64,000 nucleotides of DNA, taken from positions 3,938,501 through 4,002,500 of the forward strand of contig NZ_CP025407.1 of NCBI RefSeq assembly GCF_002847285.1, given 5' to 3'. This stretch comes from Streptomyces sp. CMB-StM0423 (GTDB taxonomy: Bacteria; Actinomycetota; Actinomycetes; Streptomycetales; Streptomycetaceae). This document shows, in pieces, positions 23,692-34,035 of this stretch. A program made the translations under genes and the position numbers. The first letter of the stretch is position 1; every line of letters starts with the position of its first letter. The notes under the pieces are model-generated. The model made no database searches. It was not told the DNA's origin and saw only the letters and a list, made by a program, of their open reading frames with translations.

Positions 23692-24819
23692 GTGGACCCG
23701 GTTGTCATCCCGATGCTCCTGGCGGCGCTGGTCGTCGTCTTTCTCGTGTCGAGCAGCGTGCGGGTCGTCCCGCAGGCCCGCCGCTACAACATCGAGCGCT
23801 TCGGCCGCTACCGCCGTACGCTCCAGCCCGGCCTGAACTTCGTCCTGCCGGTGGCGGACCGCGTCAACACCAAGCTGGACGTACGCGAGCAGGTGTACTC
23901 GTCCGATCCCCGGCCGGTGATCACCGAGGACAACCTCGTCGTCAACATCGACACCGTGCTCTACTACCAGATCACCGATCCGCGGAAGGCCGCGTACGAG
24001 GTCTCCGACTACCTCCAGGCGATCGACCAGCTCACCGTCACCACCCTGCGCAACGTGATCGGCGGCATGGACCTGGAGGAGACCCTCACCTCCCGCGAGG
24101 AGATCAACGCCCGGCTCCGCTCCGTCCTCGACGACGCCACCGGCAAGTGGGGCATCCGCGTCAACCGGGTCGAGATCAAGGCCATCGACCCGCCGCACAG
24201 CATCAAGGAGGCGATGGAGAAGCAGATGCGCGCCGAGCGCGACAAGCGCGCCGCGATCCTGCACGCCGAGGGCGAGCGGCAGGCGAAGATCCTGACCGCC
24301 GAGGGCACGAAGCAGAAGGACATCCTGGAGGCGCAGGGCGCGCAGCAGGCCATGATCCTGCGGGCGGACGGCGAGGCGCAGGCGGTGGAGCGGGTGTTCC
24401 AGGCCGTCCACCGCAACAACGCCGACCCGAAGATCCTGGCGTACAAGTACCTGGAGACGCTGCCGCACCTGGCGAAGAGCGACAACAACACGTTCTGGGT
24501 GATCCCCGGCGAGCTGACCGAGGCGGTACGCACCGTCACCACCGCCTTCGGCGACAAGTCGGCGCCGGGCGTCCCCCAGGCCGTACAGGCGAACGAGGGG
24601 GCGACGGCGGCGACGGGAGACGCACAGCCGCCGGCGCTGGACAAGGCCGGGGCGCCCGAGCTGGCCGCCGCGCCCAAGCCCGCGCTCGACGCGGTGGCGG
24701 CGGCGGTGGAGGCCGCGAAGGGGGCGGACGCGGCGGTGGGCGAGGCCAGGGCGGAGGCAGGGGCGGCGGGTTCGCCGCAGCCGCAGAAGGCGAACAAGGC
24801 GAAGCCGGACGACGAGTAG
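23692..24819 (+). CDS. SPFH/Band 7 (stomatin-like) membrane protein
   Basis: This 375-residue protein has an N-terminal membrane anchor (2-22), a Band 7 domain (about 25-200; RYNIERFGRYRRTLQPGLNFVLP ... DVREQVYSSDP), and a long coiled region rich in Ala, Glu and Lys (EKQMRAERDKRAAILHAEGER...) that drives oligomerisation. The last ~90 residues are low-complexity Ala/Pro. With NfeD it forms a standard two-gene unit implicated in membrane organisation or quality control. GTG start preceded by GGAGGAA. Confidence 0.92.
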   Translation: MDPVVIPMLLAALVVVFLVSSSVRVVPQARRYNIERFGRYRRTLQPGLNFVLPVADRVNTKLDVREQVYSSDPRPVITEDNLVVNIDTVLYYQITDPRKAAYEVSDYLQAIDQLTVTTLRNVIGGMDLEETLTSREEINARLRSVLDDATGKWGIRVNRVEIKAIDPPHSIKEAMEKQMRAERDKRAAILHAEGERQAKILTAEGTKQKDILEAQGAQQAMILRADGEAQAVERVFQAVHRNNADPKILAYKYLETLPHLAKSDNNTFWVIPGELTEAVRTVTTAFGDKSAPGVPQAVQANEGATAATGDAQPPALDKAGAPELAAAPKPALDAVAAAVEAAKGADAAVGEARAEAGAAGSPQPQKANKAKPDDE

Positions 24820-24823
24820 CGGG

Positions 24824-24855
24824 GCGGCCCTGGCCGGGCCGGCCGACCAGGCCGC
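24824..24855. terminator. Inverted repeats between convergent genes
   Basis: GCGGCCCTGG and CCAGGCCGC form an imperfect GC-rich stem between the convergent Band 7 and modC genes. It could end transcription from either side. No T-tract. Confidence 0.4.
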
Positions 24856-24870
24856 GCCCGGCCGCCGGGT

Positions 24871-25979
<1,109 letters not shown>

Positions 25980-25983
<4 letters not shown>

Positions 25984-26879
25984 GCCGAGGTCATCCACCG
26001 GTCCCGTAGCCCCGCGAGCACCGCCACCGACACCGCGAGCAGCACCAGGCTCAGCGCGATCGCCGCCTCCGGATCGCTCTGCAGCGCGAGATAGACGGAC
26101 AGCGGCATCGTCTGCGTACGCCCCGGGAAGTTGCCCGCGAACGTGATCGTGGCGCCGAACTCGCCCAGCGCCCGCGCCCACGCCAGCACCGCACCGGCCG
26201 CGATGCCCGGCGCGACCAGCGGCAGGGTGACGCGGCGGAACGCCGTGAAGCGGGAGGCGCCGAGCGTGGTGGCGGCCTCCTCGTAGCGTGGGTCCGCGGC
26301 CCGTAGCGTGCCCTCGACGGCGATGACGAGGAACGGCATCGCCACGAACGCCTCCGCGACCACCACCCCCGCGGTCGTGAACGGCAGCGTGACCCCGAAC
26401 CAGTCGTCCAGCCACCGCCCCACGACCCCGTTGCGCCCCAGCGCCATCAGCAGCGCCACGCCGCCGACCACCGGCGGCAGCACCAACGGCAGCGTCACCA
26501 GCGCCCGGACGAGCCCGCGCCCCGGGAACTCCACCCGCGCCAGCAGCCACGCCAGCGGCACCCCGATGACCAGGCTCAGCGCCGTCGCCGCCGTCGCGCA
26601 GACCAGCGAGAGCCGCAGCGCCTGCCACACCTCGGTGCTGGTGAGCAGCTCCGGCATGCTGCTCCACGGGGCGCGGAGCAGCAGGGCGAGGAGCGGCAGG
26701 ACCAGGAACGCGAGACCGAGCAGCGCCGGTACGAGCAGCGGCAGCGGCGCCCCGCCGCGGCCGGGCGGGCGGGACCGGGACCGCGGCCGGGACCGCACAC
26801 CGCGCCGGCGGAGCGGGGCGGGGCCACCGGCCAGGGTGTCCGCCGCCTCGCCCTTGTCCGCGGCGGAGGGGAGCGTCAC
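25980..26879 (-). CDS. modB: Molybdate ABC transporter permease
   Basis: The 299-residue protein has a basic Pro/Arg-rich N-terminal extension (1-45), about six membrane helices and the permease EAA-like loop RYEEAATTLGASRFTAFRRVTLPLVAPGI. The GTG start overlaps the modA stop (GTGA) and the end overlaps modC. The permease is of the ModB/CysT type; molybdate specificity is inferred from modA and the TOBE-bearing neighbours. Confidence 0.92.
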
Positions 26880-27706
26880 GGCTTGAGGAACCCGGCCCCG
26901 GTCAGCACCTTCTGCCCCTCGGCCGACTGCACCAACTCGACGAACGCCTCGGCCGCGGCGGCGTTCGGCGCCTCCTTGAGGAGCGTGATCGGGTAGTCGT
27001 TGATCGCGTCGGCGGACTCGGGGAAGTCCACGCCCTCCACCGTGTCGCCGGCAGCCTGAACGTCGGTCTTGTAGACGACGGCGGCGTCGGCCTCCTTCAG
27101 CACCACCTTGTTGAGGGCGGACTTGACGTCCTCCTCGTACGACACGGGGGTGAGCTTCAGCGCGCTGGCGTCCAGGGCCTTCTGCGCGGCCGACCCGCAG
27201 GGCACGGTCCCGTCGCAGAGCACGACCTTCAGGCCCGAGTCGGTGAGGTCCTTCAGCGAGGCGATCCCGTCCGGGTTGCCGGGCAGGGTGGCGATCTCCA
27301 GTTGGTTGCGCACGAAGGTCTCGGGGGTGCCGGCCGCGGCGTCCGCGTCCGTGACGATCTCCATCGTCGTGGGGCTGGCAGAGGCGAAGACGTCGGCGGG
27401 GGCGCCGCCGGTGATGCTCGCCGCCAGGGCGTCGCTGCCGCCGAAGCTGAACGTCACCTTCGTACCGGGGTGGTCCTTCTCGAACTGCGCGCCGAGCTTC
27501 TCGAAGCTCTCGGTGAGGGAGGCGGCGGCGAAGACGGTGACCTCGCCGGACAGCTCACCGGACGCGGACTCGTCGTCCTTCCCGGAGTCCGAGCCCGAGT
27601 CCGAGTCGGAGCAGGCGGTCAGCGCCAGCAGGGCGGCGGCGCCCGCGCCGGCTATGCGGAGGGTGGGGCGGTAGCCGCCGGTCCGGCGTGCGGAACGGGT
27701 CATCAC
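26876..27706 (-). CDS. modA: Molybdate-binding lipoprotein
   Basis: The ~276-residue protein has a lipoprotein signal ending LLALTAC (Cys about 32) and then a Ser/Asp linker. It carries the ModA fold markers: VTVFAAASLTESFEKLGAQFEKDHPGTKVTFSFGGSDALAASITGGAPADVFASAS, with the oxyanion-contacting Ser residues in AAASL and GGSDAL, and VYKTDVQAA near the C-terminus. Tandem GTG-ATG starts (27706/27703) both suit an AGGGAG site. The gene lies 18 bp after the regulator gene, so all four mod genes are likely one operon. Confidence 0.93.
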   Translation of the reverse strand: MMTRSARRTGGYRPTLRIAGAGAAALLALTACSDSDSGSDSGKDDESASGELSGEVTVFAAASLTESFEKLGAQFEKDHPGTKVTFSFGGSDALAASITGGAPADVFASASPTTMEIVTDADAAAGTPETFVRNQLEIATLPGNPDGIASLKDLTDSGLKVVLCDGTVPCGSAAQKALDASALKLTPVSYEEDVKSALNKVVLKEADAAVVYKTDVQAAGDTVEGVDFPESADAINDYPITLLKEAPNAAAAEAFVELVQSAEGQKVLTGAGFLKP

Positions 27707-27724
27707 AGGTCCACTCCCTGACGT

Positions 27725-28111
27725 CTACGGTCTCTCGACGACCACGTTGGTCGACTTGATCACTGCCACCGCCGGAACGCCCGGCGCCAGCTCCAGCTCC
27801 TCGGCCGACTCCCGGCTGACCATGGACACCACCCGGAAAGGCCCCGCCTGGATCTCCACCTGCGCCGAGACGTCCCCCATGTGCACGTCGGTGACGATCC
27901 CGGCGAAGCGGTTGCGCGCGGACGACCCGGTGGACTCCCGCTCCGCCCTGTGCATCTCCCTGGCGTACGCCGCGAGCGCCGCCCCGGGGATGATCCTGCG
28001 CCCCGCGTCGTCGCGCTCGGCGGTCAGCTTTCCGGCGTCGACCAGCCGCCTGACGGTGTCGGCGCTGACACCGAGCAGGGCGGCGGCATCTCCCATCCGG
28101 TACGTGTGCAT
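27725..28111 (-). CDS. Molybdate-responsive regulator: excisionase-type HTH plus TOBE/Mop domain
   Basis: The 128-residue protein joins a MerR/excisionase-like helix-turn-helix (YRMGDAAALLGVSADTVRRLVDAGKLTAERDDAGRRIIP, 4-42) to a single Mop/TOBE domain (about 65-128; RNRFAGIVTDVHMGDVSAQVEIQAGPFRVVSMVSRESAEELELAPGVPAVAVIKSTNVVVE), which binds molybdate or tungstate in homologues. It heads the mod operon and probably represses it when molybdate is plentiful. ATG 28111 is preferred; upstream extension would be unlike the family. Confidence 0.88.
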   Translation of the reverse strand: MHTYRMGDAAALLGVSADTVRRLVDAGKLTAERDDAGRRIIPGAALAAYAREMHRAERESTGSSARNRFAGIVTDVHMGDVSAQVEIQAGPFRVVSMVSRESAEELELAPGVPAVAVIKSTNVVVERP

Positions 28112-28251
28112 GCGCCGATGATAATGCCGCACCTGCGAGGCAAAAGTCACTGGGTCCTTTGCACAAGCCTGGCAATACTGGAAATGGCTTGGCATGTGCG
28201 TTTCTACGGGCCCGCCGCCCGGGTACGGTGACCCGCGGGAGGTGGTGGCCC

Positions 28252-28392
28252 GTGACCCGTACCCGCGCAGCCACCGGTACGCCCGCCCGCCCCGCGGCGG
28301 AGCTTGTCCTCACCGGGGACCTCGCCCGCCCGGCCCGGCCGACGGTGGCCGACCTCCGCGGCTGGCCCGGCGCGTACCGGCCGCCGCTCTGA
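28252..28392 (+). pseudogene. Truncated N-terminus of a molybdopterin-dependent oxidoreductase-like gene
   Basis: A GTG with GGGAGG nine bases upstream opens a 46-residue frame whose ELVLTGDLARPARPTVADLRGWPGAY resembles the opening of the sulfite-oxidase-like molybdopterin domain (typically L-x-G-x-V-x-R-P-x-x-L-x-x-x-D-L-R-x-x-P). It stops after PPL, where the full gene should continue for hundreds of residues. It sits beside the molybdate operon, which supports a decayed molybdoenzyme. The match is short, so confidence is limited. Confidence 0.4.
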
Positions 28393-28419
28393 CATGCGCC
28401 ACGCTCTCCGGCGTACGCC

Positions 28420-30063
28420 TCACACCGGGCGGCACTCCCCGGTGTTCCGGGCCTCGGAGCACAGGCCGTGGCCCTGGTCGCGGAGGATGTCGCGGCCGGT
28501 CTGCTGGGTGAGGAAGTTGAGGAAGGCCGCGGCGATCGAGCCGGCCGGGGGCTCGCCGTAGGTGTACGCGAACTCCGTCTGCCAGTACGGGTAGTTGGCG
28601 TCCTCGACCCCCGCCGCGGTCGGCTCCCTGCCGTCGATCCTCAGCTTGACCAGCTCGCCGGCCGCCCGGTGGCCGTCCACGCCTGCGGCCTCGCTGTAGC
28701 CGACCGCACCGGCCCTGTCGGCGGTGGCGGCCAGCATCGTGTCCGTACTGCTGACCTCGCAGCGCCCGTACCGCCGCGCCTCCAGCGCGGCGCAGTCGGT
28801 CTCCGTGAACTGCGGCGGTTCCTTGCCGTTCAGCACCTTCTCGACGAGGGTGCTGCGGGTGCCGGAGCCGGGTTCGCGGTTGACGAGGTGGACGGGGACG
28901 TCGTCGCCGCCGAGTTCCGACCAGTTCCTGACCCGGCCGGCGAAGACGTCCCGTATCTGATCGAGCGTCAGGTTCTCCACGCCCGCGTCCTTGTTGACGA
29001 CGAGGGTGAAGACGGAGAAGGCGACCGGCCGCGGTATCAGCCGGGGATGGCCCGCGGAGGCGAGGCCGTCGGTGAAGGCGAGGTGGTCGCCGAGCCCCTT
29101 GCCGACCGGGATCTTCGCGTCCGCACCGGCCGCGTCCAGGTCGGTCACGCCGTCCGTACTGCCCCGGAAGGTGTCGTCCTCCAGCGGAATCGACACGTCC
29201 GCCCCCTCGCAGCGGGCCAGGTAGTCCTCCGCGGCGGCCCGTACGGCGGGCGCGAAGGCGGTGGAGCCGTGCAGGTGCAGCGTGCCGTCGACGCAGCCCA
29301 GCGGGGGGCGTTGGTCGTCGCGGAGGAAGAGTGTGAAGGACGCCTGCACGACGACCGCCGCGATCAGGATCCAGATGGCCCACCACGCGGGCCGCGAGGC
29401 GAAGACGTGGCTCTCGGTCCTGGTCGCCCGCAGCCGCAGGAACCGCACCAGCGGGTCGTACCACCGGTCGAGCCCGTCGGTCCCCTGCACGATGGGCGGC
29501 GGAAACCGGTCGGTCCCGTTGTCGTCGGGCCACCGCTCCAGCACGACGAGCACCTTGTACTCGGACCCGCGCGGCAGCGTCACCTTGGGCAGTTGGATGG
29601 TGCCCGTACGGTCCGTCTCGTTGTTGTGCCGCCGGAACCCCGGCTTGGCGACGACCTCGCGCACGGTGTCGCCCTCGGTCCGTACCTCGAAGAAGAAGTC
29701 GCGCAGCACCTCGTCGCTCGGGTCGGTGAGCACCACGGCCGTGACCCGCCGGTCCCGGAAGGTGACCTTGATGCCGTGGTGGTCCACCGGATCGGCGAGA
29801 TAGTCCTCGGACACGATCTTCGTCGACCCGGCGTTCTCGATCCGCAGCAGGACGAACGAGGGATCCTTGAGGTGGTGCCCGTCGTGCTGCATGTCCCCCA
29901 GCACCCCGGCATACGGCTTGTTGGCCGCATCGGCGGCCAGGGTGTCCATCTGCACCCGGTACCCGAGCCGCTTCCGGCCGATGACGGCGAACTCCCACAG
30001 GAACGCCACCACGGGAAACGCGAGACTGAGAATCGCGATCCACTGCTCGACCCGTTCGCCCAC
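28420..30063 (-). CDS. Two-TM protein with C-terminal PstS-like substrate-binding domain
   Basis: The 547-residue protein starts with a membrane helix (about 8-26) and a cytoplasmic beta-rich domain (about 40-215; SFVLLRIENAGSTKIVSEDYLADPV ... GIKVTFRDR). A second helix follows (about 226-248), and then an extracellular phosphate-binding-protein-like domain (about 260-545): LHLHGSTAFAPAVRAAAEDYLARCEGADV, TLVVNKDAGVENLTLDQIRDVFAGRVRNWSELGG, REPGSGTRSTLVEKVL, VGYSEAAG. Free PstS proteins are lipoproteins feeding a permease; here the ligand domain is tethered to a cytoplasmic module, suggesting sensing. GTG 30063 has an AGGGGG site. No pst permease is nearby. Confidence 0.82.
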   Translation of the reverse strand: MGERVEQWIAILSLAFPVVAFLWEFAVIGRKRLGYRVQMDTLAADAANKPYAGVLGDMQHDGHHLKDPSFVLLRIENAGSTKIVSEDYLADPVDHHGIKVTFRDRRVTAVVLTDPSDEVLRDFFFEVRTEGDTVREVVAKPGFRRHNNETDRTGTIQLPKVTLPRGSEYKVLVVLERWPDDNGTDRFPPPIVQGTDGLDRWYDPLVRFLRLRATRTESHVFASRPAWWAIWILIAAVVVQASFTLFLRDDQRPPLGCVDGTLHLHGSTAFAPAVRAAAEDYLARCEGADVSIPLEDDTFRGSTDGVTDLDAAGADAKIPVGKGLGDHLAFTDGLASAGHPRLIPRPVAFSVFTLVVNKDAGVENLTLDQIRDVFAGRVRNWSELGGDDVPVHLVNREPGSGTRSTLVEKVLNGKEPPQFTETDCAALEARRYGRCEVSSTDTMLAATADRAGAVGYSEAAGVDGHRAAGELVKLRIDGREPTAAGVEDANYPYWQTEFAYTYGEPPAGSIAAAFLNFLTQQTGRDILRDQGHGLCSEARNTGECRPV

Positions 30064-30205
30064 CGCCAGGCCCCCTGAATTCCTTGCACAGAGAAAGGAG
30101 TTGGAAGGAGACCAGGGTGCGGAGTGACCACGGCAGACCGCCGGAGATGCCGAAACCGTCCGGCCAATGTTCATCCGGGATCCATTTACGCCATGTCGTG
30201 TTCGC

Positions 30206-30925
30206 TCAGATCAGCAGGCCGCCCGTGGCGCGGAGGTTCTGGCCGGTGATCCAGGCGGCGTCCGGGCCCGTCAGGAACGAGACCACCGCGGCGATGTCCT
30301 CCGGGTGGCCCAGGCGCTGGAGGGCGGTCATGGCCGCGGTCCGGGTAAGGGCTTCCGGGGGGTTGGTGGCGCGGAGGAGGGCTGTCTCCGTGGCGCCGGG
30401 GGAGACGGTGTTGACCGTGATGCCACGGGGGCCCAGTTCCCGGGCGGCGACCTGGGTGAACTGCTCCAGCACCGCCTTGCTCGCGCAGTACAGCGCATGG
30501 CCCGGGGCCGGGACCACCGTGTTGAGGGTGGAGATGTTGACGATCCGGCCGCCGTCCGGCATCAGGGCCGCCGCCTCGCGCATCGCCAGGGCGCCGAACC
30601 TCGCGTTCGCCGCCAGCACCCGGTCGAACTCCGCCGCCGTCAGCTCCGCCAGCGGCAGCCGCGGGTTGACCGCCGCGTTGTTGACCAGGATGTCGAGGCC
30701 GTCGCGGACCGGGGCGAAGGCGTCGGCGAGGGCGTCCGGTTGCTCCTGGTCCGCGCGGACCGCCGCCGTGCCCGGGACCTCGCGTACGACCTCCGCCGCC
30801 GCCGTCTCGTTCTCCTTGTACGTGAAGACCACCCGCGCGCCGTCGCGCGCCAGCCGGGTCACGATCGCCCGGCCGATGCCCCGCGAACCGCCCGTCACCA
30901 GCGCCGTCTTACCGTTCAGCAGCAT
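30206..30925 (-). CDS. Short-chain dehydrogenase/reductase
   Basis: The 239-residue classical SDR has the cofactor motif TGGSRGIG (11-18), NNAA (about 87-90), catalytic Ser in IVNISTLN and YCASK (Tyr/Lys about 150-154). Arg and Lys residues after strand 2 (TYKENE) suit NADP(H). Substrate unknown. It is 11 bp downstream of the AraC gene on the same strand, so the regulator probably shares its transcript. Confidence 0.9.
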   Translation of the reverse strand: MLLNGKTALVTGGSRGIGRAIVTRLARDGARVVFTYKENETAAAEVVREVPGTAAVRADQEQPDALADAFAPVRDGLDILVNNAAVNPRLPLAELTAAEFDRVLAANARFGALAMREAAALMPDGGRIVNISTLNTVVPAPGHALYCASKAVLEQFTQVAARELGPRGITVNTVSPGATETALLRATNPPEALTRTAAMTALQRLGHPEDIAAVVSFLTGPDAAWITGQNLRATGGLLI

Positions 30926-30935
30926 GCGCGGGACG

Positions 30936-31751
30936 CTATCCGGCGGCCGGCTCCCGGTATTGAAGGTTTGCGCACAGCGCGGTGGGCGTCAGGCCAGTCA
31001 ACTCCCGTACGTCCCGGGTGAAGTGCGGCTGGTCGGCGTAGCCGCAGGTGGCGGCGATGGCAGCGAGGTCGTGCGCCGGGCCGGCCAGCCGGCCGACCGC
31101 GTGCTGGAGGCGGGCGATGCGGGCCACCCGGCCCGGCGGCATGCCGACCTCGCGCCGGAAGGCCAGCTCCAGGTAGCGGCGGCTGACGCCCAGCCGGGCC
31201 GCCAGCGCCGGGACGGGGATCCGGCGGCCCTGGCGCTGGAGCCGGTGCCAGGCCGCGGCGACGAGGGTGGTGGCCGGACTGCCGGTCCCCGCCTCCAGCC
31301 AGGTCCCCATCGTCTCCTCCAGTACGTCCAGCCTGCCGGGCCCCGCCTCCGCCAGCCGCTCCGCCAGTTCCTCCTCCCGCCGCCGCCCCAGCACGTCCGC
31401 CAGCTCCACCGTCTCGCCCACGAACTCCCGCGCCGGCACCCCCAGCAGCGCCGCCGTGCCCGCCGGGGTGAGGCCGACGGTGACGCCCTCGCGCCACCGC
31501 TGCGTGGTGTGGATGCCGTACGCGGAGCGGGCGCCGGTGACGAGGCGGTCGGCGCCCGTGACGTCGATGACGAGGACCGTGGCGTTGACCGGCAGCAGCC
31601 GGTGGCGTACGGGCGTACCGCCGCCCGCGCGGAACGCCGAGCAGCCGACGACGTACGGCGCCAGCCGGGGCGGGGGCGTGCCGACCACCGACTCACACGG
31701 GGCGGGCTGCGCCTGCGCCGGGATGGAGTGCACGTTCACGTTCACCACCAC
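30936..31751 (-). CDS. AraC-family transcriptional regulator
   Basis: The 271-residue protein has a DUF6597-like N-terminal ligand domain (about 20-140; VVGCSAFRAGG ... PVNATVLVIDVTG) and a C-terminal AraC double HTH (about 170-265): IPVPALAARLGVSRRYLELAFRREVGMPPGRVARIARLQHAV and DLAAIAATCGYADQPHFTRDVRELTGLTPTAL. It likely controls the SDR gene just downstream. Confidence 0.9.
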   Translation of the reverse strand: MVVNVNVHSIPAQAQPAPCESVVGTPPPRLAPYVVGCSAFRAGGGTPVRHRLLPVNATVLVIDVTGADRLVTGARSAYGIHTTQRWREGVTVGLTPAGTAALLGVPAREFVGETVELADVLGRRREEELAERLAEAGPGRLDVLEETMGTWLEAGTGSPATTLVAAAWHRLQRQGRRIPVPALAARLGVSRRYLELAFRREVGMPPGRVARIARLQHAVGRLAGPAHDLAAIAATCGYADQPHFTRDVRELTGLTPTALCANLQYREPAAG

Positions 31752-32022
31752 GATGATTCCTCAAGCCGCTTCGCCCCGGCAGCGGCTCACACGTGTTGAT
31801 CACCCCCTCGCGACCGGTCGTGGAGGTGGGGACCCCGGCGGCCAGGGCGGAAGCTGGCTGTCATCCAGTCAGTCGTCCGATCACTTCCGGCCAGACTGCG
31901 GCCACCGCTGAGGGCGACTGTTGAAAGCGCTGGTAACTCTGCGCACAGTCCTCCTTACACAGTAGGTTCGATCCGGCGCGTGGCGCTGGTCGCGTGTGCA
32001 GGGTCGAGCGAGGGGGTGGATC

Positions 32023-33969
32023 TTGCGTTCCGGAGAGGAATTCGCCGACCGCTACGTCCTCAAGGAGGTCATCGGCGCGGGGCGCGGCGGCGATGTGTGG
32101 CTGGCACACGACACAGTGGTGGGTCAGGACGTCGCGCTGAAGCCGGAGCGGACGGACGGCGAGGGCGAGACAGCGGTGCGTCGGCTGTTGGGCGAGCCGC
32201 GGACCATGGCCAAGTTCCGCGACCATCCTCACGTCGTGACCCTGTACGACGTCGTCACCGTGGCGCCGGAGGCCGACGGGGGCGACGCGGACACGTACTG
32301 GTTCGTCATGGAGTACGTGCCCGGCGGCGGCCTGGACCGGCTGCCACCAATCTCCCCCGAACAGGCGGCCCGCATCGGCGCCCAACTCGCCGACGCGCTG
32401 GTCGCCCTGCACGAGGAAGGCATCGTTCACTGCGATGTCAAGCCCGCGAACATCGGCCTCACGCGGCGCGGCGACGCGAAGTTACTGGACTTCGGAGCGG
32501 CCTACCGGGTCGGCGGCCGCGAGACCATCACGTTCAACGGCCCCTTCAGCTACACACCGGACTACGCAGCTCCTGAACTGGCCCGGGGCAGTGTCCCCCG
32601 GCCGGTATCGGACGTGTTCTGCCTGGCGGCCACCCTCTACGCCCTGGTCACCGGTACGCCGCCGCGTGGCAGCGAGCCAGGGGAGAGGGAGAGCAACGAC
32701 CACCAGGAGGACACGGACTCCTGGGAGAACACCCGGAGTCTGAGGCACTTACAGGCCGAGCAGGGCTTCGTCGAGTTGGACACCGACGCCGTGGGGCCGC
32801 TGTCCCCCGCGCTCGCCGCCATGCTCCGACGCAACCCCCGGCAGCGCCCCGATGCCACGGAGGCCAAGCAACTGCTGGAGGACGTCGCCGCAGCCGGCCC
32901 TCGATCCTCGAAGGACACGGCTTCAGCACTCGGGGACGCTGCCGCCGCCGACACCCTCACAAAGCGCCGACGCCGGCCACTGCTCGCAGCCGCGCTCGGG
33001 GTCGGTGCTGCTGTGACGGCTCTGGCACTCGTCTTCATCCTCGGCGGCGACGGCGAGGACGGAAAGCCCGCCTCCGAGGACGGCCAGAGCGGGCAACTGG
33101 GGGCGCAGGCCCTGATCGGCAGCCCGCACACGGCGGACGTGTGTGCCCTCGCCGACACCTCCGTTCTCGACCAGTTCGCCGGCAAGGACGTCCGCAAGGA
33201 TGTGGACCACGGGAACTTCGACCGCTGCGACGTGCTGGTAGAAGTCGACGATGAGACCCGGATCGACGTAAAGATCCGCCTCCTTCAGAGCGCGCCGCCC
33301 CAGGGGGCCGAACCCTTCCGCACGATCGGGAGGATCGACATCGTCGAAGACGAGCCGGAGGACGATGAGTGCAGCCGGCTGCTGACCACCGGCGGCAGCA
33401 CCGGGGAAACGGTGGTCCAGGTCCGCGTCAACATGGGCAAAGGCTCGGTGAACGGCGGCAACGCCACCCTGTGTACGGTCGCAGAAAGAGCCGCTGCGAG
33501 CGCGGCCGAGGTCCTCGACGCCGGTCCGATCCCCCGCCGTGCATCGGCTTACCCGCAAACCTCGCTGGTCTGGGGGAATGCCTGCACACTCCTCGACGCC
33601 ACCGCGCTGTCCGCCGTTCCCGGCCTCAGGGCCGACGTGCCGGACGCCGCAATCGCGAACTGGAGCTGCGAGTGGTCCAGCACCGTCGACGAGCTCGATG
33701 CAGGGGTGAGCTTCTTCCGGGACCAGCCCGGCTCCGCTCAGGACGGCACGGTCCTCACACTCAGTGGATATCGCACGGTCGTCAAAACGAACGACGAAGG
33801 CGACACCTGTAGCGCGCTTGTCGAGCACCACAGGTACAAGGGCCAGGATGCCGTGACCGCCGCCGAGATGGTACGCATCGACGTCCACGGTGAGCGTCCC
33901 ACCGAGGATCTCTGCGGGATGGCGAAGGACCTCGCGGCATCCGCCGCCGCCCGGCTCCGCGCGCGATGA
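32023..33969 (+). CDS. Hanks-type serine/threonine protein kinase with extracellular domain
   Basis: The 648-residue protein (TTG 32023 with GAGGGGG upstream; GTG 31996 possible) has the kinase landmarks: Gly loop GAGRGG (18-23), Lys40 in VALKPE, catalytic HCDVKPAN (136-143, Asp138), DFG (156-158) and APE (AAPELARG). HCD replaces the usual HRD, so activation-loop regulation may differ. A transmembrane helix at about 318-340 precedes an extracellular domain (about 355-648) with several cysteines, likely a ligand or wall sensor. Two TTA codons (32482, 32749) make it bldA-dependent in streptomycetes. Confidence 0.88.
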   Translation: MRSGEEFADRYVLKEVIGAGRGGDVWLAHDTVVGQDVALKPERTDGEGETAVRRLLGEPRTMAKFRDHPHVVTLYDVVTVAPEADGGDADTYWFVMEYVPGGGLDRLPPISPEQAARIGAQLADALVALHEEGIVHCDVKPANIGLTRRGDAKLLDFGAAYRVGGRETITFNGPFSYTPDYAAPELARGSVPRPVSDVFCLAATLYALVTGTPPRGSEPGERESNDHQEDTDSWENTRSLRHLQAEQGFVELDTDAVGPLSPALAAMLRRNPRQRPDATEAKQLLEDVAAAGPRSSKDTASALGDAAAADTLTKRRRRPLLAAALGVGAAVTALALVFILGGDGEDGKPASEDGQSGQLGAQALIGSPHTADVCALADTSVLDQFAGKDVRKDVDHGNFDRCDVLVEVDDETRIDVKIRLLQSAPPQGAEPFRTIGRIDIVEDEPEDDECSRLLTTGGSTGETVVQVRVNMGKGSVNGGNATLCTVAERAAASAAEVLDAGPIPRRASAYPQTSLVWGNACTLLDATALSAVPGLRADVPDAAIANWSCEWSSTVDELDAGVSFFRDQPGSAQDGTVLTLSGYRTVVKTNDEGDTCSALVEHHRYKGQDAVTAAEMVRIDVHGERPTEDLCGMAKDLAASAAARLRAR

Positions 33970-34035
33970 CGGCAGCAGGCACACGTGCGGCACCCCTGCC
34001 CGGCCAGTCGCTCCGTCGTCCACCCGCCGAGGGCG

